A DNA stretch of 64,000 bases from Alentia gelatinosa (lineage: Eukaryota; Annelida; Polychaeta; Phyllodocida; Polynoidae): assembly GCA_950022655.1 (NCBI GenBank), contig OX465583.1:37785360-37849359 (forward strand), read 5' to 3'. Positions 47,164-60,000 of the stretch are shown here, piece after piece (within the stretch, counting starts at the first letter, position 1; every line of letters begins with the position of its first letter). The notes beneath the pieces are model-generated. The model searched no databases, had not been told where the DNA came from, and saw only the letters and a list, made by a program, of their open reading frames with translations. Both the position numbers and the translations under genes were made by a program.

Positions 47164-48005
47164 ATGACGCAGGTCATAGCCCGACTATATGCTGCTACAC
47201 AGTCAGCAAGACCTTCTTTTACACGTGGATTTACTAAATCTAGTAGAACAAGTCAAGAGCAGGGTGATGACTCACGCCCGACCCTGACGTTATTCACTAA
47301 AGAAGACTGCACTCTTTGTCACGATGCAATGGATGTCCTGAGGCCCCATTTACCCAAGGTTGGTATTGCTATATCCGAATTGCAACTTAAGTTTACTCAG
47401 TATAATTCATATAACCCCCAAACTTGGAAAAGAGACAGAAGACTGATGAGCGGTTTAAATGTCCCAGGCGAACGATATCTTAAAATTCACTGGCCCGTTG
47501 AATTTTGAAATACCAGAGTGGCGATCAAACACCATATCTGCTATATTTGGCATAATTTTGTCAATTCTGATATTTTATACAGTTATCATATAATTCACTT
47601 ATAAATATGGTATTGTAACATTCAAATTCGGCCAAGAAATAGAAAGAAGACTTGTAGACATACATCTATAACTGCTTCAATGTAATCAAGCTTGTCGCAT
47701 GGCCGCTTTTTTACTTTCCCTTTCCACATTGATGGTCACACTATCTAGTGTACATGTGGTAGTCGGTCTCTGTGGGATAATCTATTATTGTACTTTATAT
47801 AGTAAGTAATGCTACTTTCTTCATTATGTAATTTTAGGTTCACTTCAAAGAGGTCGACATTACGGAAGCTGGAAATGAAGAATATTATAGGAAATACAGA
47901 TATGATATTCCGGTATTTCATCTTAATGGTCGGTACTTAATGAAACATCGAGCCGACGTTAATTTATTCCTAGAGAGACTTAACACAATATCCGAGAACA
48001 AATAA
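47164..48005 (+). CDS. C5orf63: Glutaredoxin-like protein, C5orf63 family (two coding exons)
   Basis: Exons 47164-47358 and 47838-48005 (donor AAG/GTTGG, acceptor TTTTAG/GTT), both phase 0, giving 120 residues. Residues 1-30 are basic and Ser/Thr-rich with few acids, like a mitochondrial presequence. The thioredoxin fold follows: LTLFTKEDCTLC (redox pair C49-x-x-C52), EVDITEAGNEE, then YDIPVFHLNGR with the cis-Pro at 90 and the short final helix. This matches the human C5orf63 / yeast YDR286C (DUF836) group in length and motif order. The precise substrate is not known to me. An acceptor at 47140 (TTTTTTGTACTTTTAG) 24 bp before the ATG shows a spliced 5' UTR, possibly from 43.79 kb. Confidence 0.9.
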
Positions 48006-49130
48006 TGGATATATGTGCAGAAGCCAATTCAAAGACTCAGATTATGGACACATCGATTCATTGGTACGTGGGTAGACGGTACAGTGTATCCAACCACGGA
48101 TAACGAAAAGATTATTTACTACATCAATGCATTGGCAACCTGCTTTTCCTTAGGAAAATCTGAATGATGAAAGTCCAGGCGAATGTAAGGCTGTTGCCAT
48201 CATTTATTTACATGTATACCCATGTATTTATAGCCGTTATATTAAAACGTGTAGAAATGGGAGGAATCCTGTATCCATCTATCGTATTTACTGATGGTAT
48301 AAAGCGATGAAATTGATTTAAAAGTCTGCGCACATTACCATCCTCCCTCAAATCCAGAGACCCTCAAGATCAATTGCTCAAACCGTACGATTTATCAAAT
48401 ATTCAACTCCATAACGCATTTTTTACAAAAAAAATCATGCTCTGCTAGAATGTTCTTTAAAGACCGAGTGTCTATATTACATAGACTGAAAAACAAGTTC
48501 AACATCTTACGGAAAAAAAACCTTACTTGTTTTTTATGTAGGCGTCTAAACACCTATGGCATTAGATATCCGTTTTCCCGGACATATATTCAGAAGGCAG
48601 TGTCGATCAGGAGAGGAAATGTCGCGTGGCGCCTACTAGTGGATATGACGCACACCACGATGTTGGTCGTTGTTTGTGTTTTGCCATCCTCCCAGATAAA
48701 CACAGAGAGGTGGTGGGTGAGGATCAGATCTCAGACCTCTGTGCCTTGCGCTACCCCAACAAATATACTCAGAGAAACATGGCGTAGATGTGGGCAAAGT
48801 CCTCGCGAGCCACACAATACTGAGCAGAATATAAAAAAAACCCCACAAATAGAATTTTATTCTTAACATTAAGATCCTTACATTTGTGCAAACAAAGAAA
48901 ATCACATTCGAAAAGAACAATCGAAAACAGTACTCCCTACTCCCTTTGCTGAGATTGGTTTCTATAAATAATGATATATTAAACTGACAAAGTACAGAAG
49001 CCAGCAACAAGTCTAAAGTTGTTTTTCATTCTCTACCCTTGTGAGGGGGTTGTAAGATGGGGGTGGGGGTGGTGGTGTATCCGACGAATTTTCAGAGGAA
49101 CAGAGTCAGATAAGTGTTCGACGTACATTG
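48006..49130. other. Intergenic region between the C5orf63-like and VMO1-like genes
   Basis: Presumed 3' UTR and polyadenylation region of the glutaredoxin-like gene, then AT-rich DNA. A segment at 48.60-48.80 kb is more GC-rich and open in one frame, but it has no family resemblance, and I do not call it a gene. Confidence 0.5.
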
Positions 49131-49196
49131 TGATCAGTTGCTGGTTTCTACAGGAAAGTGGACACCTTACTTGATATCAGTAAATCGGCGTTGAAG
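49130..49196 (+). other. Candidate 5' UTR exon of the VMO1-like gene
   Basis: The strong donor GGTAAGTCAC at 49197 has no coding frame before it. The coding exon begins immediately after an acceptor (TTCAG/ATG at 49925), so the gene needs an upstream exon. The 5' limit is a guess; no TATA box was recognised. Confidence 0.45.
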
Positions 49197-49924
49197 GTAA
49201 GTCACTTAACATTCATTCTTTTCCCATGGAAGCTATTATTCATACCATTTTCCCATGAAACAGGAATTTGTCCATACTTTTTTGCCTTTAGTCAGTTAAG
49301 TTGTTGTACTTTAGCTTGATTCTACTCATTATGGATATTTAGATATCATGGTGAGGAAATACGCTCTTTTTTTATTCTGAAGCATTTCTCCCCTGTACCT
49401 TATAAAAGAATACTATGTTTTTGTGTAAAGACGATTCTTTTTCAATCGCAAACTTATTTACATGTTATTTCGTGAATTTGCAGTGAGTAAAAACATATAT
49501 AATATATAATTCCTGCATGGCTTGACTATATTTTTGATTAATACTGAATGCCCTGATGAATATTCAATGAAGGGTACATGTTAATAGTTTTAACTAGACC
49601 TTCAATATTGTAATACTATATAGAATGCATGTAGGTCTGTATTCAACAAACTTAATACAGTACTTATATAGTGACAATATCTAACTATGTCATATCTTAA
49701 CTATATCATATCATATATAACCAATGATACTTAGAACCATCTCGGGGTAACGGCTGCTGTAGTTGATGCCCACCAATGCTGCAGTCATTACTTATAAACA
49801 TCAGTAAACATGTCTCGACAGCCAGCTGGTCCCCAAGAGTCTAGTCCCAGTTATCAGCGGTGCTTTGTGTTGTTTCTACAAACAAGCTATTTTTGCCCTA
49901 TCTTGAGTCTTGTGTTATATTCAG

Positions 49925-51423
49925 ATGTGGCTGGGATTATTGTGCCTGCTGACGGTAGGAAACGTGCTGCTGGTCCAGGCGCGGACCTCGGCCAGTGTGG
50001 CCGAGTTCCCGCGAGATGTTCTGAAGACGCTCTACGTGAAGAACGGCGGGACGCGTGGGTACTGGCAGGCGCCCGAGTTCTGTCCCGTCGGCACGTACGC
50101 GTCGGGATTCAGGATCAAGGTAATTAATTGTCGTCTGCTTATTCCTGTGAATAAATGTTCTATTCTAGGAGGAATTTAGAGCAGTGGGGTGCAGAAAAGC
50201 CAGACTGAAGGAATGCGCGGTGGATTACGATGAACGAAGTAGAAATGAAAGGGGATGTGGAAGGAGAGCATGAGAATTGAATGGAAAGAGACCATACGAA
50301 TAAAAATAAAGTATAACAGATAAACATATGAATTAGTAATTCATGTTGTCCTGTAGGCCATATATACTGGAATTCTTTTATTTGGGACGAATATTGTACC
50401 CCCTCCCACACACCAATAAAACGCCACGCAAGGGTTACACCATTTACGGTTACTATCAACTAACAGGCTGATCGACTTTAAGGCCCGAAGATTTGAATAA
50501 CAACGAAACTCGAGATATGAAACAGTTTGTTGTAAATATTCATTTTTCCCACCATCATAAGAATTAAGATTTGTTTCCATAGCAATCGATGATTTTTTTC
50601 TTGTATCTCATATGGACACCAGCCCTAGCATCATTTCTGAACTATTCATGGAAGCACTATAAGTACAGGATGAATAAAGATTCAAACCAAAAGAAAATAT
50701 GGATATGGAAGGGAATTACAATTTTCTTTTAGAATGCAATAAATGTAGATCAAGAATATTAACGGAACGAATTCCCCTCCCAGTAACTGAATTGGCCGAT
50801 GATTCTAGTTAAGAATGTGCAATGTGAATAACTATAACTTCAAACGTTCCATTGTAATCAAACACTTAATATAGGCATTTCTGTCTTCCACACATTTTCA
50901 TCAGTTGGAGAGAGCTATGTACGCGGGCGGCGATGACACCTCCATGAACGGCATCCGCATGACCTGCACCAAACCCGGCAGTCTCGACTTCTTCGGCACC
51001 ATCTCTTCGGAACCGGCCCCGTGGGGAAGCTGGAGCCGGTCGTACGACTGTCGCCGTGCTTCCGGCCACGAATCCTTCCTCGTTAAGTTTGCTCTGAAGG
51101 TAGAACCGAAGAGGGGGAATTTCCGCGACGACAGTGCTGCCAATAATATTAAATTCGTGTGCCGCCCGATGACGGAGCGGCGGGAGTACGTGGTGGAGGC
51201 GCTGGGCGGGCCGTGGGGATCCTTCGCCGCCTGGAGTGGAAGCTGCGGGGCGCGCTCCGCTATCTGCGGTGTCCAGACCAAGGTGGCCGGCCCACGCGGT
51301 CCCGGTGACGATACAGGGCTCAATGACATACGCTTCTTCTGCTGCAATGATCAGCTGGTGGAGCGCTGCCATCCTCGGCGGGCAGCGGCTGGAGATATAG
51401 GAATCACCGTTATAGACCACTAA
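49925..51423 (+). CDS. VMO1-like: VMO1-like secreted protein (vitelline membrane outer layer 1 family)
   Basis: Exons 49925-50119 and 50905-51423, phase 0, 237 residues. Residues 1-19 (MWLGLLCLLTVGNVLLVQA) are a signal peptide. Three VMO-I repeats follow, with the family hallmarks ASGFRIKLE, GGDDTSMNGIRMTC, WGSWSRSYDC, SFLVKFALKVE, DDSAANNIKFVC, WGSFAAWSGSC, ICGVQTKVAG and DDTGLNDIRFFCC. About a dozen Cys suit an extracellular disulfide-bonded beta-prism. Family members occur in egg coats, tears and mucus; the role here is unknown. A likely 5' UTR exon ends at 49196 (GAAG/GTAAGT), and the sequence TATATTCAG right before the start ATG serves as acceptor. Confidence 0.9.
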
Positions 51424-52578
51424 GTGGTGCTATTGTTCAATAGCACAGACTTATGTTGAGGGATTCTGCAGAATGATGAATGTCATTAAGAAAAGCTGCT
51501 CACCAAATAATTGGAACACATTTTTAGAAAAGAACAAAGTGAAGGAAATACAATTATTGAAACTGATTTGCCGTTGTTATATTAAATGCTATTTGATATG
51601 TCCATATCAAGGTGGCCAGTGCCCAAGGCGCTTCAGACGACAAAAAACTCCCGGACATGCGCTATTTTTTTTTTCAAGACAGAATATTGAGATATTGCTT
51701 GGATTTTTTATTAGAAAATTCTGAGACCAGTGAGTTTATTTGTGAATATTGATGAAATTAGAAGAAAATCACTAAAGAATCCCTATGACTGTTTAGCTTG
51801 AACTCGGTTACAAAATGAAAGATTCGTGAAAATATGCTGGAATTACTTTGGACTTTTTCAAGTGAGATTGTTAACAAGACTCCCAATTGAAGGAAACTAT
51901 TGATTATGAGATATATATCCACGGTCATTTATTGGTTTGCTGTATAATTCTTCATTTGTTATTTAGAAGAATTAGCCAAATTTTTTTTTATTAGAATCAC
52001 AGTAAGGATCAGGGCACTATAAAGCCATGATCTAAAGTAATCTAAAGTAGAAGAGAATTGCTGTATCACCTATAACTGTTCAGTTATAATCCCAAAGTGC
52101 ATTAACAGCGTGATTTGCATCATTGTTCCTTACACAAAGACGCGTAAATAAAGTACTTTGTAGTTCATACCGTTTGCTCATATGTGATTTTATTTATAAA
52201 AATGAATAATGGCGGGCAAATGCGCATCATGAATGTTTCTTGTAAGTAACAACGTAGTAAAGTGAAGGTATGTGAACTTCTCTCCGCTATTCTTCTTATG
52301 CCTCACCTCATGTCAAGTTTGTCTACATGACCTAATTAGGGCATTTGAGGAATTCGAACATCTTGGTTAAATATATAGGCAGATAATGCATCGACATAGA
52401 TCACGCAGGAATCTGTACCTGGCCTTATTTTACGTTCATCTATCTTGTCTAATTTTGTCGCCTTGACCTGTGGTAGTTGATATAACCTAACCCTAAACGC
52501 TTTGGCATCCGTTCTTCATGGGAAATAATTTATGTTTGGATTGTTAACAAACAGAAGGCACGCTGGAATATTACCGAG

Positions 52579-52579
<1 letters not shown>

Positions 52580-52665
<86 letters not shown>

Positions 52666-52670
52666 TATAT
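52580..52670. repeat. (TA)n microsatellite
   Basis: About 80 bp of pure TA dinucleotide, one C, then five more AT units. Confidence 0.97.
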
Positions 52671-53249
52671 GATTCTTAAGTATGACCGAGGGGAATCACA
52701 ATAAATAAACCATGGGAAGTTTTTATTTAGTGTTAACTAATTTTTAGATATATGTCTAGCCATGAATTTCGTTTACTCAGTAGATAAGATCTTTCAATTA
52801 TGGGGTTATACCGGTGCACATTGTATATAATACAGAATGTATACGACTCCTGAGTCCTATTCCAGAGAACACACCTATGCATTCAGATGCCGGTATGCAT
52901 CAACTCTTTTTTGAGCGTGGGAAATCGCGCTCATATACGTCATCTAGAAGGGTTAGAATGCTCACACAGGCTTTCAGCTTACTGCAGAGAATCTAACCCT
53001 TCACTATCCATGCACTAATTATAAAGGCCTGGTGAAATGGACAGATGTCCAGTATCACAGTCTGACCATACCCCTGCCCGACTACTGACTTGGTTCCTAA
53101 AAATATTTCAAAACTGATGGGACACACCTAAGTACATTGTATTCAAAGTGTCACATATGAGTGAGCACACTTGAGCTATCGTAATCAGATATATTCCCTA
53201 CACAGAGCCAGCAAACCTGTTTGACCAGTTATTAACCCTTGTGCTTTTT

Positions 53250-54110
53250 GTGACCAGAGGCTGATTCAAGACTGTTGTAAGACTGATACAAGACTTGTAA
53301 GACTGTTGTGAGACTGTTGTGAGATTGATGCAAGTCTGTTGCAAGACGGTTGCAAGACTATTGTAAGACTGTTGTAAGGCCAATACAAGACAGTTGCAAG
53401 ACTGTTGTATGACTGTTGCAAGACTGTTGTTAGACTGTTACAAGACTTGCTAGGCTGCTATAAGACTTGTAAGACTGTTATATGATTGTTGTAAGACTGT
53501 TGTAAGACTGTTGTAAGGGTGATACAAGACTGTTGCAAGACAGTTGCAAGACTGTTGTAAGACTAATACAAGGCTGTCGTAAGACTGGTGCAAGACTGTT
53601 GTAAGATAGTTGTAAGGCTGATATGATACAATTCTCATATAAGCCTTACAACAGTCTTACAACAGGCTGACAACAGTCTTGTATCAGTCTTACAACAGTC
53701 TTGTATCAGCCTTACAATAGTCTTGTATCAGCTTTACAACAATCTTACATGAGTCTTCCAACACTCTTACAACAGTCTTATGACAGTCTTGCAACAATCT
53801 TGCAGCAGTCTTAAAACAGTGTTACAAGTCTCGCAACAGTCTTAAAACAATCTTACAACAGTCTTGCAACAGTCCTACAACAGTTTGTAACAGTCTTGCA
53901 ACAGTTTATGACAGTCTTGCAAAGTCTCATAACAATCTTACAACAGTCTTGCAACAGTCTTACAACAGTCTTTAATCAGCCATACAATAGTCATGTGTCA
54001 GCTTTACAACAATCTTACAACAGTCTGGCAACACTCTTACAACACTCTTGTAACAGTCTTACAACAATCTGGCAACAGTGTTAAAACAGTCTTGTAAAAA
54101 ATAAATGTTT
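53250..54110. repeat. Long inverted repeat made of an 11-12 bp minisatellite
   Basis: 53250-53625 repeats GACTGTTGTAA-type units (TTGTAAGACTG, TTGCAAGACTG, ATACAAGACTG). From about 53640 to 54105 the same units appear in the opposite orientation (CAGTCTTACAA, CAGTCTTGCAA). The turning point is GTTGTAAGGCT - 22 bp - AGCCTTACAAC near 53628. Short frames on both strands are translations of the repeat, rich in QQSYNSLTTVL, and are not taken as genes. Confidence 0.93.
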
Positions 54111-54957
54111 AGGGTAAAGATATACAACACAAGGTGATCTCTACCCCAGAAAAATTGGAATTATCATGTGAGAGTTTATTGTCCTTTAGAAGTACCGCGC
54201 TCATCCATTGTAAATGGAAATATCATTAGCTCCTAGTTTTAGATTTGCGCGCCAACATCCGGGATGTACCCATAATAGTTAGTGCATGACGAATTATTTT
54301 AAAAGATTCGCGGTGATTCATAAGGACATCACCTGAGCCCTTAATGGTTTCCCAGCTGCGCAATAGCCTGGTAGATGGCAGCACTGCTCTCTATGGATCA
54401 ACAAAAGGCCACGTATGACTGGGCCCCATCAGAACTGCTGATGAATCAGACCACCAGACTTAAACTGGACATATGGAGAACCCCTCTTAAGCTTTGGATA
54501 GTACCCCAATCAGTCAAATAATCATATAACTACGGTACTCATATTGTCCATCTCTAAAGGCAGAATTCTGTAAAAGTATCACTACAATAAAATTACAATA
54601 CATATCATTTCTTATGTATATTAATAATACATTACTCTCTTTGGATATGATTAACTTGCAACTTTGAATTCTTCGAGGATTATCCATACCGGTACGGTAC
54701 CGGTACTTAATTATAGAATATTATACTGGTCAGGGTCTGTGTTATAACACTTGTCATTCCAGTCTAAGAATGAGATAATTCAATCGGACGCCACAACCCT
54801 TGAGGCTCTGCATTGCAGATATCACAAATGCTATGGATGATCATCATTGACATCCATGAATACGTGTCAGTCACATCGTTATGAGTGACAACGTCAACGA
54901 CATTCAATATCACGATTTCATCATGTCCAGAACTTGTCGTCAACACTCACTGAACAA

Positions 54958-54985
54958 CGTGTCAAGTTTCAGCAAACTTGACACG
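54958..54985. repeat. Perfect 12-bp-stem hairpin
   Basis: CGTGTCAAGTTT - CAGC - AAACTTGACACG. Followed by a GC-richer stretch with CTATATAG at about 54999; it may be a regulatory or terminator-like structure. Role unknown. Confidence 0.7.
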
Positions 54986-55139
54986 CAGCGCAGCGTGCCT
55001 ATATAGCTGCCACGAGGAACACGAGTCGGCACTTTTGTTGTTGGCGTTGCTATACACTCACAGAAGGCCAGCTATGCCTCTATGACTAAGCGCCCGTCGC
55101 CGTCGTGATACTGTTTACACATTGGGGAATTCCCAGTAT

Positions 55140-55400
55140 GTTTTGGCAGGGAGACCCAGCTAATAATAGTAGTGTGACGTCATCAGTCAACCAATCATAT
55201 CCACTGTATTAAATCGGTCGCTAACGGACCAATCACAGCGAGTGATTCATTGGAAGTTGGTTGCCGCCCTCCCAGGTGACGTCAGTGCGAGTGTTTTGGC
55301 CGATTTCAACGTGGTTGCACCCTCCAGAAGACACCTGTTTCAACGCTCGAGGCTTTGCTGCTTGGTTGCCGGAGAAGTCAGAAACCTGACTTAGTCCACG
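55140..55400 (+). promoter_or_regulatory. LARP6 promoter region
   Basis: Two perfect CRE palindromes TGACGTCA (55175-55182 and 55277-55284) and CCAAT boxes at 55191 and 55229, with an inverted one (ATTGG) at 55249, all within 230 bp of the ATG. No TATA box at a standard distance. CREB/ATF and NF-Y are the established binders of these sites; use here is inferred. Confidence 0.65.
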
Positions 55401-57035
55401 ATGAGTGAAGTCAGCAGCGTGAAAGGTGTTGGGAATGGGGAAGGAGACGTGGATACTACCGGGGATGTGACGGAACAGGTGGCTTGTCCGGGGACAGGGC
55501 CTTCCAAGATGGTGGCACCTGCCCTCCGCGTGGAAGAGCTACGGGACGACGATGGCCACAGTTCGGGGACATATGTCAGCGAGGAGGAGGGTGCACATAG
55601 CCATGGGGAAGGAGGCCTGTCTGACAACGAGAGAAACTTAACGAAATCACCACAAGGGGAATTCCACCCACCCGACGAGGACCTGAAAGACCGCATTATA
55701 AGTCAAGTGGAGTTTTACTTCTCTGATGTGAACATACTGAAAGATGCCTTCCTTCTGAAACACGTGCGTCGCAACAAGCAGGGGTTTGTAAGTCTGAAAC
55801 TAATAACTTCCTTTAAAAAGGTGAAATCACTCACCAAAGACTACCGTGTCGTTGCCTACAGCCTTCGTCAGTCTGATAATCTGGAGGTTAACGAGGAGGG
55901 CACTAAAGTAAGACGTACTGAAGCGCTTCCTGATTATGATGAAACCACACCTAGTCGGACAGTGGTGGCAGTTAACCTGATGCAGGAAAACCCCACTATA
56001 GAAAGCGTTGCAGAGCTATTTAAGTCTTGTGGCGAGATAGCATTGATTCGCGTTCTCCGACCCGGAAAAGGTGTACCTCAAGATGTCAAGAAGCACATCA
56101 ACAAACACCCTGAAATTGGGACCACTGTCTGTGCAGTTGTCGAGTTTGAAGACCACGTGTCTGCCAAAAAGGCATGTGATCTGCTGACCGACAAGGAGGA
56201 CTGGAGGAAAGGTATGCGAGTTGTATTGTTGGCAGCAAAGAAGGGGAAAGATAAAGAAAAGAAGAAAAGGGATGAGGATGCAGATAAAAGTGACAGGGGA
56301 GATGACAAGAGTGGAGATGATAAAACCGACGGTAGAGATTCCGACGGAGAAAAGACGGAAAAGAAGAGACGTAAGAGAGGAGGGAAGAGGAAGAACTCGA
56401 GGGTGGATGAGCTGATTAGCACAGACACTCCCTGCTACAGTAGTGATTCTGGAGGAGAGAGTCTAGAGAGTACCCCACCTCGTAATAGGTCAGCCAGTGC
56501 AGGTCAAATATCGGACAGCCTCAGTGCGGGCAAACGCAACCACCGTAACTCACTTAGCCCTAAACCCGACCATAACAGGTTGACCCCGAGCAACACTCCC
56601 CACACGAGCCCCTCGACGAGCCCAAGGTCAAGTCCCCGGGGTAGTCCCAACACCGGTCGCCGCAAGCTGCACGGCCGATCTCCGCTCGCCACTGAACTGA
56701 GTCCCGGGAACAGCCCCCGACCTAGTCCCCGAGGCAGTCCCGAATCCCGGCGGCGGAGCATGAACTTGGATGAGAAGGGAGACACAGGTAGCTCTCCAAG
56801 CAGTCCCTGGGTGCAACGGCGACTCAAGGCTCAACAGGCAGCCCAGAACCAGTCCAACAGTCCTGGCGCCAGTCCCCGCCTCGGCCGACGTCTCGCCGAC
56901 GGCACCTACGAGAAGTGCGTATCTCCAAGGATGGCCCACGAAGAACACATCATCCGGCAACCCAGGGGGCCTGATGGCACCAGGGGCTTTGCCCTCGGTG
57001 TGGGTAGAGGCAAACCACGAAGTGAAACGGTGTAG
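55401..57035 (+). CDS. LARP6: LARP6: La-related RNA-binding protein, intronless
   Basis: 544 residues in one exon. Residues 93-173 are the La motif (IISQVEFYFSDVNILKDAFLLKHV in outline, with the invariant QVEFYFSD and the RNKQGFVSL turn). Residues 185-280 are the RRM (TVVAVNL as RNP2-like, TVCAVVEFED as RNP1-like), with the long insert typical of LARP6. Residues 280-330 are Lys/Glu/Asp-rich. Residues about 375-510 are rich in SP and SPRGSP repeats. The C-terminus has the SUZ-C/LSA motif RQPRGPDGTRGFALGVGRGK. LARP6 binds stem-loops in collagen and other mRNAs. The start ATG follows CCACG and is the first in the frame. Vertebrate LARP6 has introns, so the single exon is notable. Confidence 0.94.
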   Translation: MSEVSSVKGVGNGEGDVDTTGDVTEQVACPGTGPSKMVAPALRVEELRDDDGHSSGTYVSEEEGAHSHGEGGLSDNERNLTKSPQGEFHPPDEDLKDRIISQVEFYFSDVNILKDAFLLKHVRRNKQGFVSLKLITSFKKVKSLTKDYRVVAYSLRQSDNLEVNEEGTKVRRTEALPDYDETTPSRTVVAVNLMQENPTIESVAELFKSCGEIALIRVLRPGKGVPQDVKKHINKHPEIGTTVCAVVEFEDHVSAKKACDLLTDKEDWRKGMRVVLLAAKKGKDKEKKKRDEDADKSDRGDDKSGDDKTDGRDSDGEKTEKKRRKRGGKRKNSRVDELISTDTPCYSSDSGGESLESTPPRNRSASAGQISDSLSAGKRNHRNSLSPKPDHNRLTPSNTPHTSPSTSPRSSPRGSPNTGRRKLHGRSPLATELSPGNSPRPSPRGSPESRRRSMNLDEKGDTGSSPSSPWVQRRLKAQQAAQNQSNSPGASPRLGRRLADGTYEKCVSPRMAHEEHIIRQPRGPDGTRGFALGVGRGKPRSETV

Positions 57036-60000
57036 GAACTAACGGAGGGTAATAGAATTAATCAGATGTTGTGTGTCTGCTCCATCTTGGTATTGGAGAA
57101 GGCATGCAATTTAGAATATTTGTTGGCATTCTAAAATCTTATTTTGGAGAGGTTATATTAATATTTAGTCGATGTGAGAATGTGAATGGAGTAAGTTTGT
57201 GAATGCCCAGTCAACCTGATAGAAATACTATCAAGTATAGTGAATATGAGTGCAAAACCATAAGAATCGAACTTGTTACATTTTGTGGTTAAGAGTAAGA
57301 GGCTCGTCTTGCATATACAAACATATATTTTTGCTGAAACACATCCAGCGATACCATTATTTGTCCCTGTGACACTTCGTAAGCAAAATATTGTTACATC
57401 CTTGAAATACAGATCAAACCCAACTACCGATCATGTAAAACACATAAGTTTCAAGAACTTAACAGCAGAGTCTGTATTTAGTTGGGTTGCTGTTTGCGCT
57501 TAGTTTGTAAATCTTGCCATACTACCATGCTTATCAGTGGTAAATCTGTACTTATCTCACAAAGTATTAATATTTTATGATTGGCACTGGCAGCTAGCCT
57601 ATATCATTTCTGTGTTGTTTAAAATCGTTCCCATAGGCTAAAGAGTTACTTTAGGGCATATATATATCAATATGTATGCTATACCCTTGAGCGTATCCTT
57701 GGGAACTGCACAAATCTTAAACGTTCGCCTTTAAATGAGAAATATAAATTCAGGAGTTTCATAAACCTGTTACCCCTCAGATAACATCAATGAGTCTATT
57801 GATATTTAATATTTGAGATTGTTTCATGAGTTGGATCATCTCAGATGGTTCTCATTTATAGCGGCTTAAATGCAGAAGTTGACCCAGTTTCATACTTTGA
57901 ACCCGGATACGTGCAACCGCTTTACCCTTGGTTTCCCTAAATTAGTCTATTTCAGAAAGACGCGTGAAAAATATATATTCAGCAAAGTAATAGCTGAAGA
58001 AAGTCTTGCAACTTTGGAGAGTATTCTGTAGCCATAACACTAGACAGCTCGGAGGGGGTAAATCACAAAAGAATATATTTGTGGGTTTTCTTATTTAACA
58101 TCTCGTTTTCATACTTCTATAAGCAGTCATATTTTCATTTATCATAATTCTTTATCATTTCATGTTTTAGTTTTCATTATTTGTTTAGTTACCAATTGTA
58201 TATATGACATTGTGCGAGCTGGTCTGTATGTATGTATTAACGGTCACTATTCTTTAGTTCCTCTTGAGTACTTGATGGCCGAAATGTATGGTTATTGATT
58301 GTGTATGCAGTGAATCTATGTGAATGATTATCAACTCTGAACAAAATGGGAAGTATATTCCCATTGTACATAAGGCTTTTAAAGTCCAATTTGCAACTAG
58401 ACAAAGGATAGGGCAGGAGTTTCTTTTCAGATATCATTCGATTAAAACCTGATTTTTACAATCAAATGCCTAAGAAATATTCATACACATATATATCTAT
58501 ATTTGTATTTAAGGTTTGAAAAGGAAAGAGAATTTGCTGAGTAGCTGCGCACTTGGTATATTAGTACATGTATGTTGTCAGTGTGTCGTCCGTAAGGTTA
58601 TGTAGAAGGAGAAGTATCCAGCATTATTTGTTGAGCTTGGCAAGATGAGTAGTGTAAGTCTAATGTATGGTGACACGCCATTCAGCATAGACCAAGGTTG
58701 ATATTGCACACAGCTCAGTTGAGAGTCAGAATATATTTTGTGCATTATGAAAGCCCATCCGTTTTAATACTTATATGAAGTGAGAGACTCTTCCAAATTA
58801 GAATGGTATTTGCCAGAATGTCTTTCGATGGTGTGGTTGTACTGTAATGCTATTTCCACACTGCTTAAAGGGAAATTTCCGCCTGAGTGTGCCATTGTGA
58901 AGAGAAATGCGGGCAAAGATGTAGAGCTTTTCATGAGGTTTAATGTATTGTGATAAAATTTTATGTAAAGTGCTTATGAAGACTTAATGGTTCTGACATC
59001 ATGAAAATTTGATTTGGGGTCCCTCAAGCGACAATTTCATTTGGATACGGAAATAATGTTCGTGTTTCTGACGTGCTAAAAGAGTGGAAATTAATTTTAA
59101 TTTGTGTGTCACCATAACGGAATTTACATTTGTCGATGAATTTTACCAAGCTTTTGCTAAAATTTCACAACGTTTCCATGTCAGATTGAATTAAACGTTA
59201 TTCTTATTTATTTCTTTTGGTCAGTTGTGATGGTACTTATTTTACAAAACAACATTTTAGTTTGGTCATAATGATGTCTTCCAGCGACCAAAAATATGCA
59301 TTATGATATGGCCTTTGTTATGGAAGGAGACCTTGTTAAACACGGTGCCAAGGGTATATCTGGCCTTTATTTAGATATGATTTATGTGAACTGCCCTTCA
59401 CATTTGTCCTTAAAAGATGACGTGAGGAAATGATGGCAGTGGAACAGATTTGAGATGGAGGAATAAATGTTTCTTGATTTAATGTGGATTAAGGTCACAT
59501 CATGTAGGGTGGTTGTTTATGTACACGGATTCCAGTCATGAATCGCCTTGATTATTGATGTGGCAGTCTTAGTAGATTGACTTCCTTGAGAATTGAATGT
59601 AGAACGCGCAAAACTCGTGTGTTGTACCAGAATCAATGACAGATTATTTTTCCTGCAAAATCTATGTGTCTGTGGTCATGAGAAAAACGCATCTGGTAAA
59701 TCATAAATTCCTATATCAGTGATAAAGTCGACCAATGCACCATATATAGAAAGGACAGATAACATTTATAAATGTGCTAGGTAATCTAGGTAATGAAATG
59801 ACAGAAATGAGTAGTGGCCTGAGTCTACCATGGTTCAACAGTAGACTCATTGATGTCGTAGTACAGGGCGGACACTGGATACGAAGTCTATTTTTGTCCA
59901 TTGGGTAGGAAAGAAATGTTGAAGACATAATTTCAACCGGTGTTAGTTGATGATGAAACTCGCTACAAGCGGCCGTTGCTATTGACCCCTCCATTCCATG

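Larger units (their letters stand above)
51424..55139. other. Intergenic region, VMO1-like gene to LARP6, with simple repeats
   Basis: AT-rich. Contains a (TA)n tract (52580-52670), the inverted minisatellite at 53.25-54.11 kb and a short hairpin at 54958-54985. No supported gene. The AATAAA at about 52147 could serve the VMO1-like transcript but is 0.7 kb past its stop. Confidence 0.5.

Noticed and set aside
48450..48866. 138-codon plus-strand frame
   Set aside because: No recognisable family, poly-A and repeat-like ends, no splice or promoter context; at most a decayed repeat.
53198..54084. Gln/Ser/Leu-rich small ORFs (QQSYNSLTTVL)
   Set aside because: Translation of the 11-12 bp repeat in both arms of the inverted repeat; no start context, no family.
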